Shown: positions 1 to 9,724 of the stretch, piece by piece
Numbering within the stretch: the first letter of the stretch is position 1
Layout: the number at the start of each line of letters is the position of its first letter
From: Paracoccus zeaxanthinifaciens ATCC 21588
GTDB taxonomy: Bacteria; Pseudomonadota; Alphaproteobacteria; Rhodobacterales; Rhodobacteraceae
Length of the DNA: 64,000 nucleotides
Reading direction: 5' to 3'
Assembly: GCF_000420145.1 (NCBI RefSeq)
Contig: NZ_ATUJ01000004.1
Coordinates: forward strand, 62,001 to 126,000
Program-made: the position numbers and the translations under genes
The notes under the pieces: model-generated
Told to the model about the DNA's origin: nothing
Seen by the model: the letters and a program-made list of their open reading frames with translations, nothing else
Database searches by the model: none

Positions 1-1
1 G

Positions 2-328
2 GGCGGTTCCGACCTGCCCGACCTCGAGGCCGAGTTCACCGACACCTCGTTCCAGCGCGGCACGGTCGGCATGGCGCGCGCCATGGATCCGAACAGCGCC
101 AACAGCCAGTTCTTCATCAACTATGCCGCGACGCCGTTCCTTGATGGGGAATACACCGTCGTCGGTCAGCTGATCGAGGGCTGGGACGTGCTGGACGCCA
201 TCAAGAAGGGCGACAGCTCGCGTCAGGGCAACGGCAAGGTCGAGGCCCCCGACTATATGGCGACCGTCGTCATCGAGGGCGCCGAGGCACCCGCCGAAGA
301 CGCCGAGGCCGAGGAAGCCGACGGCTGA
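2..328 (+). CDS. Peptidyl-prolyl cis-trans isomerase, cyclophilin type (5' end missing)
   Basis: This is the C-terminal part of a cyclophilin that catalyses cis-trans isomerisation of proline peptide bonds. The frame is open from base 2, so the true start lies left of the window. Visible family motifs are NSQFFIN and the FLDGEYTVVGQ segment of the cyclophilin core. The last 20 residues are an acidic Ala/Glu/Asp tail, which looks like a low-complexity extension. No signal peptide can be judged because the N-terminus is absent, so cytoplasmic and periplasmic forms cannot be told apart. A strong hairpin follows the stop codon, making this the last gene of its transcript. Confidence 0.93.
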   Translation, partial: GGSDLPDLEAEFTDTSFQRGTVGMARAMDPNSANSQFFINYAATPFLDGEYTVVGQLIEGWDVLDAIKKGDSSRQGNGKVEAPDYMATVVIEGAEAPAEDAEAEEADG

Positions 329-335
329 TCACCGG

Positions 336-360
336 AAAAGGGGGCTGCGGCCCCCTTCTT
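336..360 (+). terminator. Rho-independent terminator after the cyclophilin gene
   Basis: An 8-bp perfect stem (AAGGGGGC at 338-345 and GCCCCCTT at 350-357) closes a TGCG loop and is followed by a short T-rich stretch. It lies 9 bases after the stop codon. Confidence 0.85.
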
Positions 361-428
361 CATTCGGGCCGCCCGCGACGGCCATAATGCACTTGCAGCA
401 CGGGCGATGCCGTCACTACTGTGCGGAC

Positions 429-2960
429 ATGACAAGCGCGCCCATTGCCTCTGCGATCGAGATCACACCGACTGCCAAAATCTCTCGCGAGACGCATGGC
501 TGGCGATCCAAATGCCTGCAGCGCCTGATCCGGATGGACCTGCCCGTCCCGCGCAGCTTCGCCGTCGATTGCGACAGCGTGCGCAGCATCAGCCAAGGCC
601 GACCCATCCCCGCCACCGAACTGGCCGAGATCTTCGGCGGCAGCGGTCTGGTCAGCGTGCGCCCCTCGGCGGTCAGCCCGGAATGGGGCGGACCGGGCAC
701 CGTGCTGAATGTCGGCATCAACGACGCGCTGCATGAACGCCTGACCGCGCAGATCGGCAGGGCGAATGCCGACGGCGTCTACCTGTCCTTCGTCCAGAGC
801 TATGCCACCCATATCGCGCGGCTGGACCCCGACCTGTTCACGCTGGACGGTCCCGACGCCCTTGCGCGCGCGCTGGACATCTATCGCGGAGAAACGGACG
901 AGGACTTTCCCCAGGACCCCGTCAAGCAGCTGTCCGAGGTGCTGCGTTCCATGGCGCGGGCATGGGACGGGCCGACCGCGCGCCTGCTGCGGCAGGCCAA
1001 GGGGGCGCCCGCCGATGCGCCCCTGGGGCTGGTCGTGCAGGAAATGGCGCTGGCGCTTGGGCCGGGGCTGTGCGGATCGGGGACCATCCAGTTCATCGAC
1101 CCGGTGACCGGCACGCCGCGCGTCACCGGACGCTTTCGCGGGCAGCATCACGGCCAGACCGTCGGCTCGGGGGCGGAAACGCTGTACCTGACGCAGGACG
1201 ACCGCGGCCCCGCGCTGGAGGACAGCGCCCCCGAGATCTTCGACGAGCTGATCCGCTTCGGCATCGCATCGCGCGAACGCCTGAGAGAGGAGATGCAGAT
1301 CGAGTTCGTGCTGACCGGCGGCGCCATCTCGGTCATCGACGCGGTGCGCACGCAGCGCAGCGCCCGCGCGGGACTGCGCGTGGCGGTCAGCCTTGCCCGC
1401 GACGGCATCATCCCCGTCGAGGAGGCGCTGATGCGCGTCGAACCGCGCGCCCTGGCCGAGCTGCTGCACCACCAGATCGACCCGCGCGCCCCGCGCGACC
1501 TGATCGCACGCGGCATCGACGCCAGCCCCGGCGCGGCCACCGGGCGGATCGTCTTCTCCGCCTCCGCCGCGCAGGCCGCGCAGTCGCGAGGAGAGCCCTG
1601 CATCCTCGTGCGGCGCGAAACCGTCCCCGAGGATATCCGCGGCATGCACGCCGCCGTCGGCGTCCTGACCGAACGCGGCGGCACGACCAGCCATGCCGCC
1701 GTGATCGCGCGCGGCATCGGCCTGCCCTGCATCGTGGGCGCGACCGGCATCGTCATCGACGCCCGCAACCGCACGCTGCGCGCAGGCGCCCGCACCCTGT
1801 CCGAGGGCGACGAGATCACCATCGACGGCAGCACGGGCGAGATCCTTGCCGGTGCGGCCGTCCTGCTGCCCCCTGCCCTGGACGACGCGTTCACGCAGCT
1901 GATGGACTGGGCCGAGGATGCGGGCGGGCTGGGCGTGCGCGCCAATGCCGACACCCCCGAGGACGCGCTGACCGCGCGCCGGTTCCGCGCCCAGGGCATC
2001 GGCCTGTGCCGGACCGAGCACATGTTCTTCGACGCGGAACGCCTCCCCGCCATGCGAGAGATGATCTTCGCCGACACCCCCGAGGATCGCCGCCTTGCGC
2101 TGGAACGCATCCTGCCCATGCAGCGCGCCGACTTCACCCGCCTGTTCGAGATCATGGCCGGTCATCCCGTCACGATCCGCCTGTTCGACCCGCCCCTGCA
2201 CGAATTCCTGCCAAGCGACCGCGACGGCCTGCGCGAACTGGCGGCCTCGCTCGATCTGCCGCTGTCGGACGTGACCCGCCGCGTCGAGGCCCTGACCGAG
2301 TTCAACCCCATGCTGGGCATGCGCGGCGTTCGTCTGGGCATCACCGTCCCCGAAATCTATGACATGCAGGCCCGCGCGATCTTCGAGGCCGCGGTCGAGG
2401 CCGGCCACAAGGGCGATCCCGTCGTCCCCGAGATCATGATCCCGCTGGTCAGCGCCATGAAAGAGGTCGAGCTGGTCCGCACCCGCGTCGATTCCGTGGC
2501 CGCCGCCGTCCGCAACGAGCGCCGCACGGATTTCACCTATCACCTTGGCGTCATGGTCGAAACGCCCCGCGCCGCGCTGCGGGCGGGCGACATCGCCGAA
2601 CACAGCGCCTTCCTGTCCTTCGGCACGAACGACCTGACGCAGATGACCTATGGCCTGTCGCGCGACGACGCGGGGCGCTTCATGGGGACCTATGTGAACC
2701 AGGGCGTCTTCGCCGAGGATCCGTTCCATCTTCTGGACGAGGACGGCGTGGGTGAACTCGTGCTGACGGGCGTCGAACGCGCGCGCCTGCACAACCCCGA
2801 CATCACGATCAGCGTCTGCGGCGAACATGGCGGCAACCCCGAATCCATCGCCTTCTGCGACCGGGTCGGGATCGACTATGTGTCCTGCTCACCGTTCCGT
2901 GTGCCGGTCGCGAGGCTTGCATCCGCGCAATCCGCGATCCACCGGCGACGCGGTCGTTGA
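429..2960 (+). CDS. ppdK: Divergent pyruvate,phosphate dikinase / PEP-utilizing enzyme
   Basis: The product (843 residues from the ATG at 429) has the architecture of pyruvate,phosphate dikinase, which interconverts pyruvate, ATP and Pi with PEP, AMP and PPi. The swivelling phosphohistidine motif GGTTSHAAVIARG carries His422. The PEP/pyruvate barrel is well preserved: GIGLCRTEHMFF, GTNDLTQMTYGLSRDD and SVCGEHGG with the proton-donor Cys797. The N-terminal ATP-grasp half is much weaker. The usual GGKGANLAEM loop reads GWRSKCLQRL and the usual LQTR motif reads IDAV. It is slightly shorter than typical family members (about 870-900). An in-frame ATG at 387 would add 14 poorly conserved residues, so I prefer 429, though neither start has a clear ribosome binding site. 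Whether it still uses ATP is unclear. Confidence 0.82.
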   Translation: MTSAPIASAIEITPTAKISRETHGWRSKCLQRLIRMDLPVPRSFAVDCDSVRSISQGRPIPATELAEIFGGSGLVSVRPSAVSPEWGGPGTVLNVGINDALHERLTAQIGRANADGVYLSFVQSYATHIARLDPDLFTLDGPDALARALDIYRGETDEDFPQDPVKQLSEVLRSMARAWDGPTARLLRQAKGAPADAPLGLVVQEMALALGPGLCGSGTIQFIDPVTGTPRVTGRFRGQHHGQTVGSGAETLYLTQDDRGPALEDSAPEIFDELIRFGIASRERLREEMQIEFVLTGGAISVIDAVRTQRSARAGLRVAVSLARDGIIPVEEALMRVEPRALAELLHHQIDPRAPRDLIARGIDASPGAATGRIVFSASAAQAAQSRGEPCILVRRETVPEDIRGMHAAVGVLTERGGTTSHAAVIARGIGLPCIVGATGIVIDARNRTLRAGARTLSEGDEITIDGSTGEILAGAAVLLPPALDDAFTQLMDWAEDAGGLGVRANADTPEDALTARRFRAQGIGLCRTEHMFFDAERLPAMREMIFADTPEDRRLALERILPMQRADFTRLFEIMAGHPVTIRLFDPPLHEFLPSDRDGLRELAASLDLPLSDVTRRVEALTEFNPMLGMRGVRLGITVPEIYDMQARAIFEAAVEAGHKGDPVVPEIMIPLVSAMKEVELVRTRVDSVAAAVRNERRTDFTYHLGVMVETPRAALRAGDIAEHSAFLSFGTNDLTQMTYGLSRDDAGRFMGTYVNQGVFAEDPFHLLDEDGVGELVLTGVERARLHNPDITISVCGEHGGNPESIAFCDRVGIDYVSCSPFRVPVARLASAQSAIHRRRGR

Positions 2961-3239
2961 TTCGCGGCTCAATCACAACCTTCGATTGACGAAATATCCC
3001 CATCGCGCCCCGGCCCAAGGCGCGAAATGGCCGATTCACGCCAATACCCCAGAAAAGCATAGGCAAGAAAATGCCGGTATCAGGGGAAAACCGATCGGTT
3101 CGGGCGGTCACGCGCTTGTTGGCTGGATTGCAGGAACCTTGGAACCTTAAGCAGTCGGCCACTCGGAGGCGTTGCCGATCTGCTCTCGGCATGCCGCCTT
3201 AACGCCCCTTAAAGGGCGACGATGTAAGTAGGACCGACC
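2961..3239. other. Intergenic region upstream of the wall hydrolase
   Basis: A 279-base gap without a convincing ORF. It is less GC-rich than its surroundings. It holds a tandem GGAACCTT repeat (3133-3148), a TTAA-N6-TTAA element (3199-3212) and an imperfect palindrome CGCCCCTTAAAGGGCG (3203-3218). It is presumably the promoter region of the following gene, but no clear -35/-10 pair was assigned. Confidence 0.45.
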
Positions 3240-3884
3240 ATGCCCATGCTGCCTCATCGGCTGGCGCACGCCTGTCTCTGTGCCGCTGCCGCCTTGACCA
3301 TATACGCCTCTCCCACCGCTGCTGGCGGGACCGGCTCTCTCTTCTCGGCCGAGATCGGCCTTTTCGGTGCTGCCGCCTCGACGGTGACCGCGAACGTGGA
3401 TTCGCCGCTGCTCTATGCGAACCACGAGGCGGATCTGAACACCACGCCGACCGACGATGCCACCGTCTATCTGACCAGCAATGCCGCCAGCTATTCGCAG
3501 CAGGACCTGCAATGCCTGGCCGAGGCGCTGTATCACGAAGCCCGCGGCGAGGGCCGTCAGGGCCAGGCCGCCGTGGCCGAGGTGATCCTGAACCGCGTCG
3601 ACAGCCGGACCTTCCCGTCCAGCGTCTGCGGCGTGATCAACCAGCCCAGCCAGTTCAGCTATACCATCGGGGGCGCCAAGCCGATCCGCAACAAGTCCGC
3701 CTATCTGCGGGCCGTGGACATCGCCAAGGCCGCATTGTCGGGCGCACCGCGCAACCTGACCGGCGGGGCGACCTATTTCCACACGCCCTCGGTCCGTCCT
3801 GCATGGGCCCGCCGCTTCCAGCGCACGGTGCAGATCGGGCGCCACATCTTCTACAGCACCGGCCAGCGCGTCGCCTCGAACTGA
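3240..3884 (+). CDS. Secreted cell wall hydrolase, SleB-like (Hydrolase_2)
   Basis: This protein (214 residues) starts with a Sec signal peptide (about residues 1-28, ending PTAA), so it is exported. The C-terminal half (about 91-212) matches the SleB/CwlJ hydrolase family: CLAEALYHEARGEG with the acidic catalytic region, AVAEVILNRV, and a Gly/His-containing C-terminal segment with TYFHTP. Family members cut peptidoglycan glycan strands; in Gram-negatives they are thought to act in wall remodelling rather than spore germination. Residues 30-85 are a low-complexity linker. It is monocistronic by context, lying 279 bases after ppdK and 48 bases before folB. The precise bond cleaved is not deducible here. 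Confidence 0.85.
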   Translation: MPMLPHRLAHACLCAAAALTIYASPTAAGGTGSLFSAEIGLFGAAASTVTANVDSPLLYANHEADLNTTPTDDATVYLTSNAASYSQQDLQCLAEALYHEARGEGRQGQAAVAEVILNRVDSRTFPSSVCGVINQPSQFSYTIGGAKPIRNKSAYLRAVDIAKAALSGAPRNLTGGATYFHTPSVRPAWARRFQRTVQIGRHIFYSTGQRVASN

Positions 3885-3932
3885 GCGATCTGCTGCGCGG
3901 CAGGGCTTGCCCGCCGCGCGGTTTTGCTGTGA

Positions 3933-4736
3933 ATGGCGGATATGGAACAACCGGACCGCATCTTTCTTCGCGACCATGTCATCTCGGCCGAGATCGGCGC
4001 CTTCCAGTCCGAACGGGGGCTGGAACAGCGCATGCGCTTCAATCTGACGGTCGATCTGCGCGACAGCGTCGAGGGCGTCGACGACCAGGTGGACCGCATC
4101 CTGTCCTATGACGTGCTGACCCAGGCCATCGACACGGCGCTGGCCGACCGCCGCTATGACCTGGTCGAGACCTTGGCCGAACGCATCGCGGCCGAGGTGC
4201 TGGCCCATCCCCGCGCCGCCCGCATCGACGTCTCGGTCGAGAAACTGGACCGTGCGCCGGGTGCCCTGGGCATCCGCATCATCCGCGATGCGGGCCGCGT
4301 GGCAGCGACCGGCGTTTCGGGTCAGATGCGCGTCGTGGTCTGGTATTCGCCGACCCAGATCCCCGAAGGCGCGGTGGCGATCCTGCCCAGTTTTCCGAAC
4401 CTGCCCCTGCCGACAGGCGGCGACCGCAGGCGCATCCGGCTGCTTGCCTATGATCAGGCCGCATGGTCGCTGGCATCCGACCTGAACCTCGAGGTCGCCT
4501 CTACCCGGACCGAAATCGAGGCCGCAAGCCTTCAGGGCCGTGCCGTGGTCTGGGCCCCTGCCCGCATGTGCTTCGACGCACCCGAGGCCGGCGATACCGA
4601 CGACACGCTGGCCTTCTGGCTGGCCGACCGGCTGGGCGCGACCGGCGTCGATTTCTCGATGCCCGAAACCCATCCCCTTCCCGCGGCCCCGGGCGGGCTG
4701 ACCCTGCCCATCGGTCGCCTGCAACCGAAGGTCTAG
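3933..4736 (+). CDS. folB: Dihydroneopterin aldolase with a C-terminal extension
   Basis: Residues 1 to about 125 match FolB, which cleaves 7,8-dihydroneopterin to 6-hydroxymethyl-dihydropterin and glycolaldehyde in folate synthesis. The expected active-site elements are visible: a Glu after IGAF, Tyr in the RILSYDVL segment and Lys in VSVEKLDRAPGA. The protein is 267 residues, about twice the usual 120; the last 140 residues (from about 130) form a second region I do not recognise, rich in Trp, Leu and acidic residues. The stop lies 3 bases before folP, so the two genes form an operon. The start at 3933 or the ATG at 3942 are both possible. Confidence 0.85.
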   Translation: MADMEQPDRIFLRDHVISAEIGAFQSERGLEQRMRFNLTVDLRDSVEGVDDQVDRILSYDVLTQAIDTALADRRYDLVETLAERIAAEVLAHPRAARIDVSVEKLDRAPGALGIRIIRDAGRVAATGVSGQMRVVVWYSPTQIPEGAVAILPSFPNLPLPTGGDRRRIRLLAYDQAAWSLASDLNLEVASTRTEIEAASLQGRAVVWAPARMCFDAPEAGDTDDTLAFWLADRLGATGVDFSMPETHPLPAAPGGLTLPIGRLQPKV

Positions 4737-4739
4737 GCC

Positions 4740-5726
4740 ATGACCGCACGGCAGTATTTCCGACCGATCCCGCAGGACCGTGGCGGGCGCTGGCGTCTTG
4801 CCTGTGGCTGGACCGGCTTTTCCCGGTTCGAGCTGCTGGAACGCGGCCAGCCGCCGCGCATCACCGATGACGCCCCCGCCGAGATCCTCGACCGCCTGAC
4901 CGCCCCGCGCGCGCCCCTTGCGGGTCTGTCGATGGACCGCCCCCGCATCATGGGCATCGTGAATGCCACGCCCGACAGCTTCTCGGACGGAGGCGCGTAT
5001 GATCCGGCAGCGCAGGCCGCAAGGCTGGTCAGCGACGGCGCCGAGATCCTGGATATCGGCGGCGAATCCACCCGCCCCGGCGCGACCGAGATCGCCATCG
5101 AGGACGAGATCGCCCGCGTCCTGCCTACAATCGACGCAGGCCGCCATCTGGCGCCTGTCTCGATCGACACGCGCAAGGCCCCGGTCGCGAAGGCCGCCAT
5201 CGATGCGGGGGCGGTCATCGTCAACGACGTGTCGGGCCTGGATTTCGACCCCGATCTTGCGGATGTCGTCGCCCGAAGCGGCCTGCCCCTGTGTCTGATG
5301 CACGCGCAGGGCGTGCCCCAGACGATGCAAGACGATCCGCGATACGACGACGTGGTGCTGGACGTCTATGACGCGCTGGAGGAACGGATGCGCCGCGCGA
5401 TGGCGGCAGGAATCCGCGCTGACAGGATCGTGGTCGATCCGGGCATAGGATTCGGCAAGACTCAGGCGCATAATCTGGCGATCCTGCGGCGCATCTCGGT
5501 CTTTCACGGGCTGGGCTGTCCGATCCTGCTGGGCGTCTCGCGCAAGCGGTTCATCGGCGCGATCGGCGGGGCGGAGCAGGCACGGGATCGCGCGCCGGGC
5601 ACGCTGGCGGTCACGGTCGCGGCGGTCGCCCAAGGGGTACAGATACACCGCGTCCACGATGTCGCGGAACATGCACAGGGCCTGCGCCTGATCGCAGCCC
5701 TCAACGAAGAAGAGGCAGGGACATGA
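4740..5726 (+). CDS. folP: Dihydropteroate synthase
   Basis: DHPS joins hydroxymethyl-dihydropterin pyrophosphate to p-aminobenzoate in folate synthesis and is the sulfonamide target. Diagnostic motifs are [45 protein letters not shown] and GVSRKRFIG. At 328 residues it is longer than the usual 270-280, because about 60 residues precede the TIM barrel, as in many alphaproteobacteria. It follows folB by 3 bases and overlaps glmM by four bases (ATGA), so translation of folP and glmM is likely coupled. The folP-glmM order is widespread in bacteria. Confidence 0.96.
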   Translation: MTARQYFRPIPQDRGGRWRLACGWTGFSRFELLERGQPPRITDDAPAEILDRLTAPRAPLAGLSMDRPRIMGIVNATPDSFSDGGAYDPAAQAARLVSDGAEILDIGGESTRPGATEIAIEDEIARVLPTIDAGRHLAPVSIDTRKAPVAKAAIDAGAVIVNDVSGLDFDPDLADVVARSGLPLCLMHAQGVPQTMQDDPRYDDVVLDVYDALEERMRRAMAAGIRADRIVVDPGIGFGKTQAHNLAILRRISVFHGLGCPILLGVSRKRFIGAIGGAEQARDRAPGTLAVTVAAVAQGVQIHRVHDVAEHAQGLRLIAALNEEEAGT

Positions 5727-7066
5727 GCAGGAAGCTTTTCGGAACGGACGGCGTTCGCGGACGTGCGAACACCCATCCGATGACGGCCGAGATGGCGCTG
5801 CGCCTTGGCGCCGCCGCGGGCCGGTTCTTCCGCCGTGACGGGCGCAACAGGCATCGCGTGGTCATCGGCAAGGACACGCGGCTGTCGGGCTATATGCTCG
5901 AAAATGCGCTGACCGCCGGTCTGACCAGCACGGGCATGAACGTCCTGCTGCTTGGCCCGGTGCCGACGCCTGCCGTGGGTTTCCTCACGCGGTCGATGCG
6001 CGCCGATCTGGGGATCATGATCTCGGCCAGCCACAACCCGGCCGAGGATAACGGCATCAAGTTCTTCGGTCCCGACGGGTTCAAGCTGTCGGACGAGGCC
6101 GAGGCCGAGATCGAGGAGATCGTCGCGGGCGAGATCGAGCCCGCCCAGCCCCGCAATATCGGGCGGGCCAAGCGCATCGACGACGGGCGCGGCCGGTACA
6201 TGGAATATGCCAAGACGACCTTCCCTGCCGGTCAGCGGCTGGACGGGCTGAAGGTCGTGCTGGACTGCGCGAACGGTGCGGCCTATCGCGCCGCCCCCGA
6301 GGTGCTGTGGGAACTGGGCGCCGACGTGATCCCCGTGGGCGTGAAGCCCGACGGGTTCAACATCAACGACGGCGTCGGCAGCACCCACCCCGAGGCCTGC
6401 GCGGCCGCGGTGCGCGAACATGGCGCGCATCTGGGCATCAGCCTGGACGGCGATGCGGACCGCGTGGTGATCGTCGACCAGAACGGACGCGTGGCGGATG
6501 GCGACCAGATCATGGCGCTGCTGGCGGGGCGTTGGGCCGAACAGGGCCGCCTGTCGGGGAATGCGCTGGTCGCGACCGTCATGTCGAACCTGGGGCTGGA
6601 ACACTTCCTGCAAGGTCGCGGCCTGCACCTGGAACGCACCAAGGTCGGCGACCGCTACGTGGTGGAACGCATGCGCGAAGGCCGCTTCAACCTGGGCGGC
6701 GAGCAGTCGGGCCATATCGTCATGACCGACTATGCCACGACCGGCGACGGGCTCGTGGCCGCGATGCAGGTCCTTGCCGCGATGGCCGATACGGGGCAGC
6801 CGGCATCCGAGCTTGTCTCGCAGTTCGATCCGGTTCCGCAGCTGCTGAAGAACGTGCGCTATGCCGCCGGGGCCGACCCGCTGTCGGCCGAGGTGGTGAA
6901 GCGCGTCATCGCCGATGCGGAAACGCGGCTGGCCGGGCGCGGTCGGGTGCTGATCCGAAAGTCGGGGACCGAACCGCTGATCCGCGTCATGGCCGAGGCC
7001 GAGGACGAGCGCGAACTGAACGAGGTCGTCGACGGCATCGTCGCGGCAGTGGAAACGGCGGCCTGA
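5723..7066 (+). CDS. glmM: Phosphoglucosamine mutase
   Basis: GlmM converts glucosamine-6-phosphate to glucosamine-1-phosphate for UDP-GlcNAc, peptidoglycan and LPS synthesis. The 447-residue length is normal. The N-terminus [10 protein letters not shown], the phosphoserine loop ISASHNP (Ser103), the metal loop DGDADR and the C-terminal phosphate-binding [12 protein letters not shown] are all intact. The start codon overlaps the folP stop (ATGA). A GC-rich hairpin at 7083-7108 separates it from the convergent monooxygenase gene. Confidence 0.97.
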   Translation: MSRKLFGTDGVRGRANTHPMTAEMALRLGAAAGRFFRRDGRNRHRVVIGKDTRLSGYMLENALTAGLTSTGMNVLLLGPVPTPAVGFLTRSMRADLGIMISASHNPAEDNGIKFFGPDGFKLSDEAEAEIEEIVAGEIEPAQPRNIGRAKRIDDGRGRYMEYAKTTFPAGQRLDGLKVVLDCANGAAYRAAPEVLWELGADVIPVGVKPDGFNINDGVGSTHPEACAAAVREHGAHLGISLDGDADRVVIVDQNGRVADGDQIMALLAGRWAEQGRLSGNALVATVMSNLGLEHFLQGRGLHLERTKVGDRYVVERMREGRFNLGGEQSGHIVMTDYATTGDGLVAAMQVLAAMADTGQPASELVSQFDPVPQLLKNVRYAAGADPLSAEVVKRVIADAETRLAGRGRVLIRKSGTEPLIRVMAEAEDERELNEVVDGIVAAVETAA

Positions 7067-7082
7067 TCTTGCGTCCCGCGAT

Positions 7083-7108
7083 GGCGGGGGGAATTGCATC
7101 CCCCCGCC
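7083..7108. terminator. Hairpin between convergent glmM and the monooxygenase gene
   Basis: A 10-bp perfect stem (GGCGGGGGGA with TCCCCCCGCC) and a 6-base loop lie between two convergent genes. There is no T-run on either side, so it is terminator-like rather than canonical. Confidence 0.55.
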
Positions 7109-7118
7109 CCCCTGCCGT

Positions 7119-8237
7119 TCAGGGATGCGCGGCGATGGGATCGTGGTCGTAAAGCCAGTCGAACCTGCCCGGCATCACCCGTGGGGCGATCCGGTCCGCG
7201 ATGCGCAGCACCGAATGGCCTGCCAGCCGCATCGCGCCGCGCAGGTGATAGTTCCTGGCGTTGGCATTCGCGGCCTCGACGATGCGGGTCACGCGCGGGA
7301 TGCGGGCCTGCGCATAAGCGTTCAGCGCCTGATCCTGCGGCTGCGCATCGAGGCACGAGGCCAGAACCCATGCATCCTCGATCGCCATTCCGGCGCCCTG
7401 TGCCAGGAAGGGCAGCGTGGGATGCGCAGCATCGCCAAGGATCGCAAGCGTTCCATCCGTCCAGACGGGCGCCACCGGGTGGCGGAACAGACCCCACAGG
7501 TTGACCTGATCGACAGCCGCAAGCCAGCCGCGCACCGGATTTCCGAACTCCGCGAATGCCGCGCGCAGTTCGTCGGGGTCGCCGGGCTGCGACCACCCCT
7601 CGTTCTGCCAATCGCGGCGTTCCTGCACCGCGACGATGTTCCGAAGCCCCCGCCCAAGGGGATAGCTGACGAGATGCCGCCCCGGCCCCATGAAGACATG
7701 AGCCTCGGGCGGGCCGTCGCCTGCGATGACCGCGCGCCACGCGGTCTGGCCGGTGAAGAAAGGAACCTCTCGGCCGTTCAGCCATTCGCGGCTGTGGCCG
7801 TGGATGCCGTCGGCGCCCACGACCAGCGCGGCGTCCGGAAGGGCATCGACCGTGCGGCCCAGGCGGATGGTCACACCGGCGGCGCGGGCGGCATCCGACA
7901 GGACCCGGATCAGGCGCGGTCGGTGGATCAGCAGGAAATCGGCATCCGGTCGGTGCGATACCAGGTCCATGCGCAGGACCCTTCGGGCCGCAGCATCGTT
8001 CAGCTGGACGGCGCGGTTGCGCACAGCCGCCTCCCGCAGGGCCTGCCCGACCCCCAAGGCATCGAGAACCCTGACCGCATTCGCCGATATCTGGATGCCC
8101 GCGCCGACGTCGCCCAGTTCCGGAGCGCGTTCGTCCAGCGTCACGTCGGCCCCGCGACGGGCCAGCGCAAGTGCGGCGGTCAGACCGCCGATACCCGCGC
8201 CGATGACGGCTGCGCGACGCCCCTGCAGATGGCCCAT
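7119..8237 (-). CDS. FAD-dependent aromatic-ring monooxygenase (salicylate hydroxylase-like)
   Basis: A group A flavoprotein monooxygenase of 372 residues. It shows the N-terminal Rossmann motif GAGIGGL followed by ALARRGADVTLDERA, the middle VVGADGIHGHSR motif and the C-terminal FAD/ribityl motif GDAAHPTLPFLAQGAGMAIED. Relatives hydroxylate salicylate, hydroxybenzoates or related aromatic acids with NAD(P)H; the substrate here cannot be named. I start it at 8237 (MGHLQG), with an AAGGGCAG ribosome binding site. The ATG-like frame start at 8267 would overlap the dksA terminator. It stands alone, with no ring-cleavage genes nearby. Confidence 0.88.
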   Translation of the reverse strand: MGHLQGRRAAVIGAGIGGLTAALALARRGADVTLDERAPELGDVGAGIQISANAVRVLDALGVGQALREAAVRNRAVQLNDAAARRVLRMDLVSHRPDADFLLIHRPRLIRVLSDAARAAGVTIRLGRTVDALPDAALVVGADGIHGHSREWLNGREVPFFTGQTAWRAVIAGDGPPEAHVFMGPGRHLVSYPLGRGLRNIVAVQERRDWQNEGWSQPGDPDELRAAFAEFGNPVRGWLAAVDQVNLWGLFRHPVAPVWTDGTLAILGDAAHPTLPFLAQGAGMAIEDAWVLASCLDAQPQDQALNAYAQARIPRVTRIVEAANANARNYHLRGAMRLAGHSVLRIADRIAPRVMPGRFDWLYDHDPIAAHP

Positions 8238-8253
8238 TAGCTGCCCTTGCACG

Positions 8254-8276
8254 AAAAGGCCCCGCATCGCGGGGCC
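8254..8276 (-). terminator. Rho-independent terminator of dksA
   Basis: On the minus strand an 8-bp stem GGCCCCGC/GCGGGGCC with a 3-base loop is followed by TTTT. It sits 8 bases after the dksA stop and supports the shorter start of the next gene. Confidence 0.85.
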
Positions 8277-8283
8277 GTTGGCG

Positions 8284-8706
8284 TCAGTTGTCGCGGTGAA
8301 CGCGTTCCTTGCGCTCGTGGCGTTCCTGCGCCTCGAGGGTCATGGTCGCGATCGGGCGCGCGTCCAGTCGCTTGAGGCTGATCGGCTCTCCGGTCATCTC
8401 GCAGTAACCGTATTCGCCGACCTCGATGCGGCGCAGGGCGCTGTCGATCTTCGAGACCAGCTTGCGCTGACGGTCGCGGGTGCGCAGCTCGATCGCGCGG
8501 TCGGTCTCCTCGCTCGCGCGGTCGGCGATGTCGGGCACGGCACGGGCGCTGTCCTGCAGGCCTTCGAGCGTCTCGGCCGACTGGTCCAGCAGTTCGGCCT
8601 TCCAGGCTTCCAGCTTCCGACGAAAATATTCGAGCTGGAGCTCGTTCATGAAGGGCTCGTCCTCGGCGGGACGGTAGTCCTGGGGAAGGAAGGTCTGGGC
8701 TTTCAT
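8284..8706 (-). CDS. dksA: RNA polymerase-binding transcription factor DksA, single-cysteine type
   Basis: DksA binds the RNA polymerase secondary channel and works with ppGpp in the stringent response. The 140-residue protein starts at MKAQTFLPQDYRP with a GGAGG site 6 bases upstream. The coiled-coil tip residues equivalent to the E. coli DxxDxA pattern are present (Asp62 and Ala64 in IADRAS). The C-terminal zinc-finger region keeps only one of four cysteines (Cys102 in GYCEMTG). This single-Cys form is known from alphaproteobacteria, where the Rhodobacter protein is functional. A longer reading frame to 8889 is an upstream artefact. Confidence 0.95.
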   Translation of the reverse strand: MKAQTFLPQDYRPAEDEPFMNELQLEYFRRKLEAWKAELLDQSAETLEGLQDSARAVPDIADRASEETDRAIELRTRDRQRKLVSKIDSALRRIEVGEYGYCEMTGEPISLKRLDARPIATMTLEAQERHERKERVHRDN

Positions 8707-8878
8707 TACGTCCTCCGGCGGCGCCGGGCGGGTATGAAATTCCGGCACCTTGGGCGCCCCATTACGCCAAGTTTCACGGCTTGTCACTAGCCTTGCGCCG
8801 ATGGCTATGCGTAATCTGCAACCCGAGCCGCTGAAACAGGCAGTTTCGATCAAGCAATTCTTGCGAAAGGAAGAGCCG

Positions 8879-9721
<843 letters not shown>

Positions 9722-9724
9722 GAC

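Noticed and set aside
360..2828. Long open frame (about 822 codons) antisense to the dikinase gene
   Set aside because: High-GC DNA gives long antisense open frames; the translation is Gly/Ala/Arg/Asp-rich with no motifs, while the other strand encodes a clear enzyme.
3199..3212. TTAA-N6-TTAA as a CtrA site before the wall hydrolase
   Set aside because: The spacing is one base short of the consensus N7, so it was not called as a site.
2961..3239. Possible small genes in the gap before the wall hydrolase
   Set aside because: Short open frames here lack ribosome binding sites and have no family-like sequence.
3147..5672. Long open frame (about 841 codons) antisense to the sleB-folB-folP genes
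   Set aside because: Spans three genes on the other strand and their intergenic regions; no family motifs.
8237..8267. Earlier start for the FAD monooxygenase at 8267
   Set aside because: It would overlap the dksA terminator, and the extra ten residues are not family-like.
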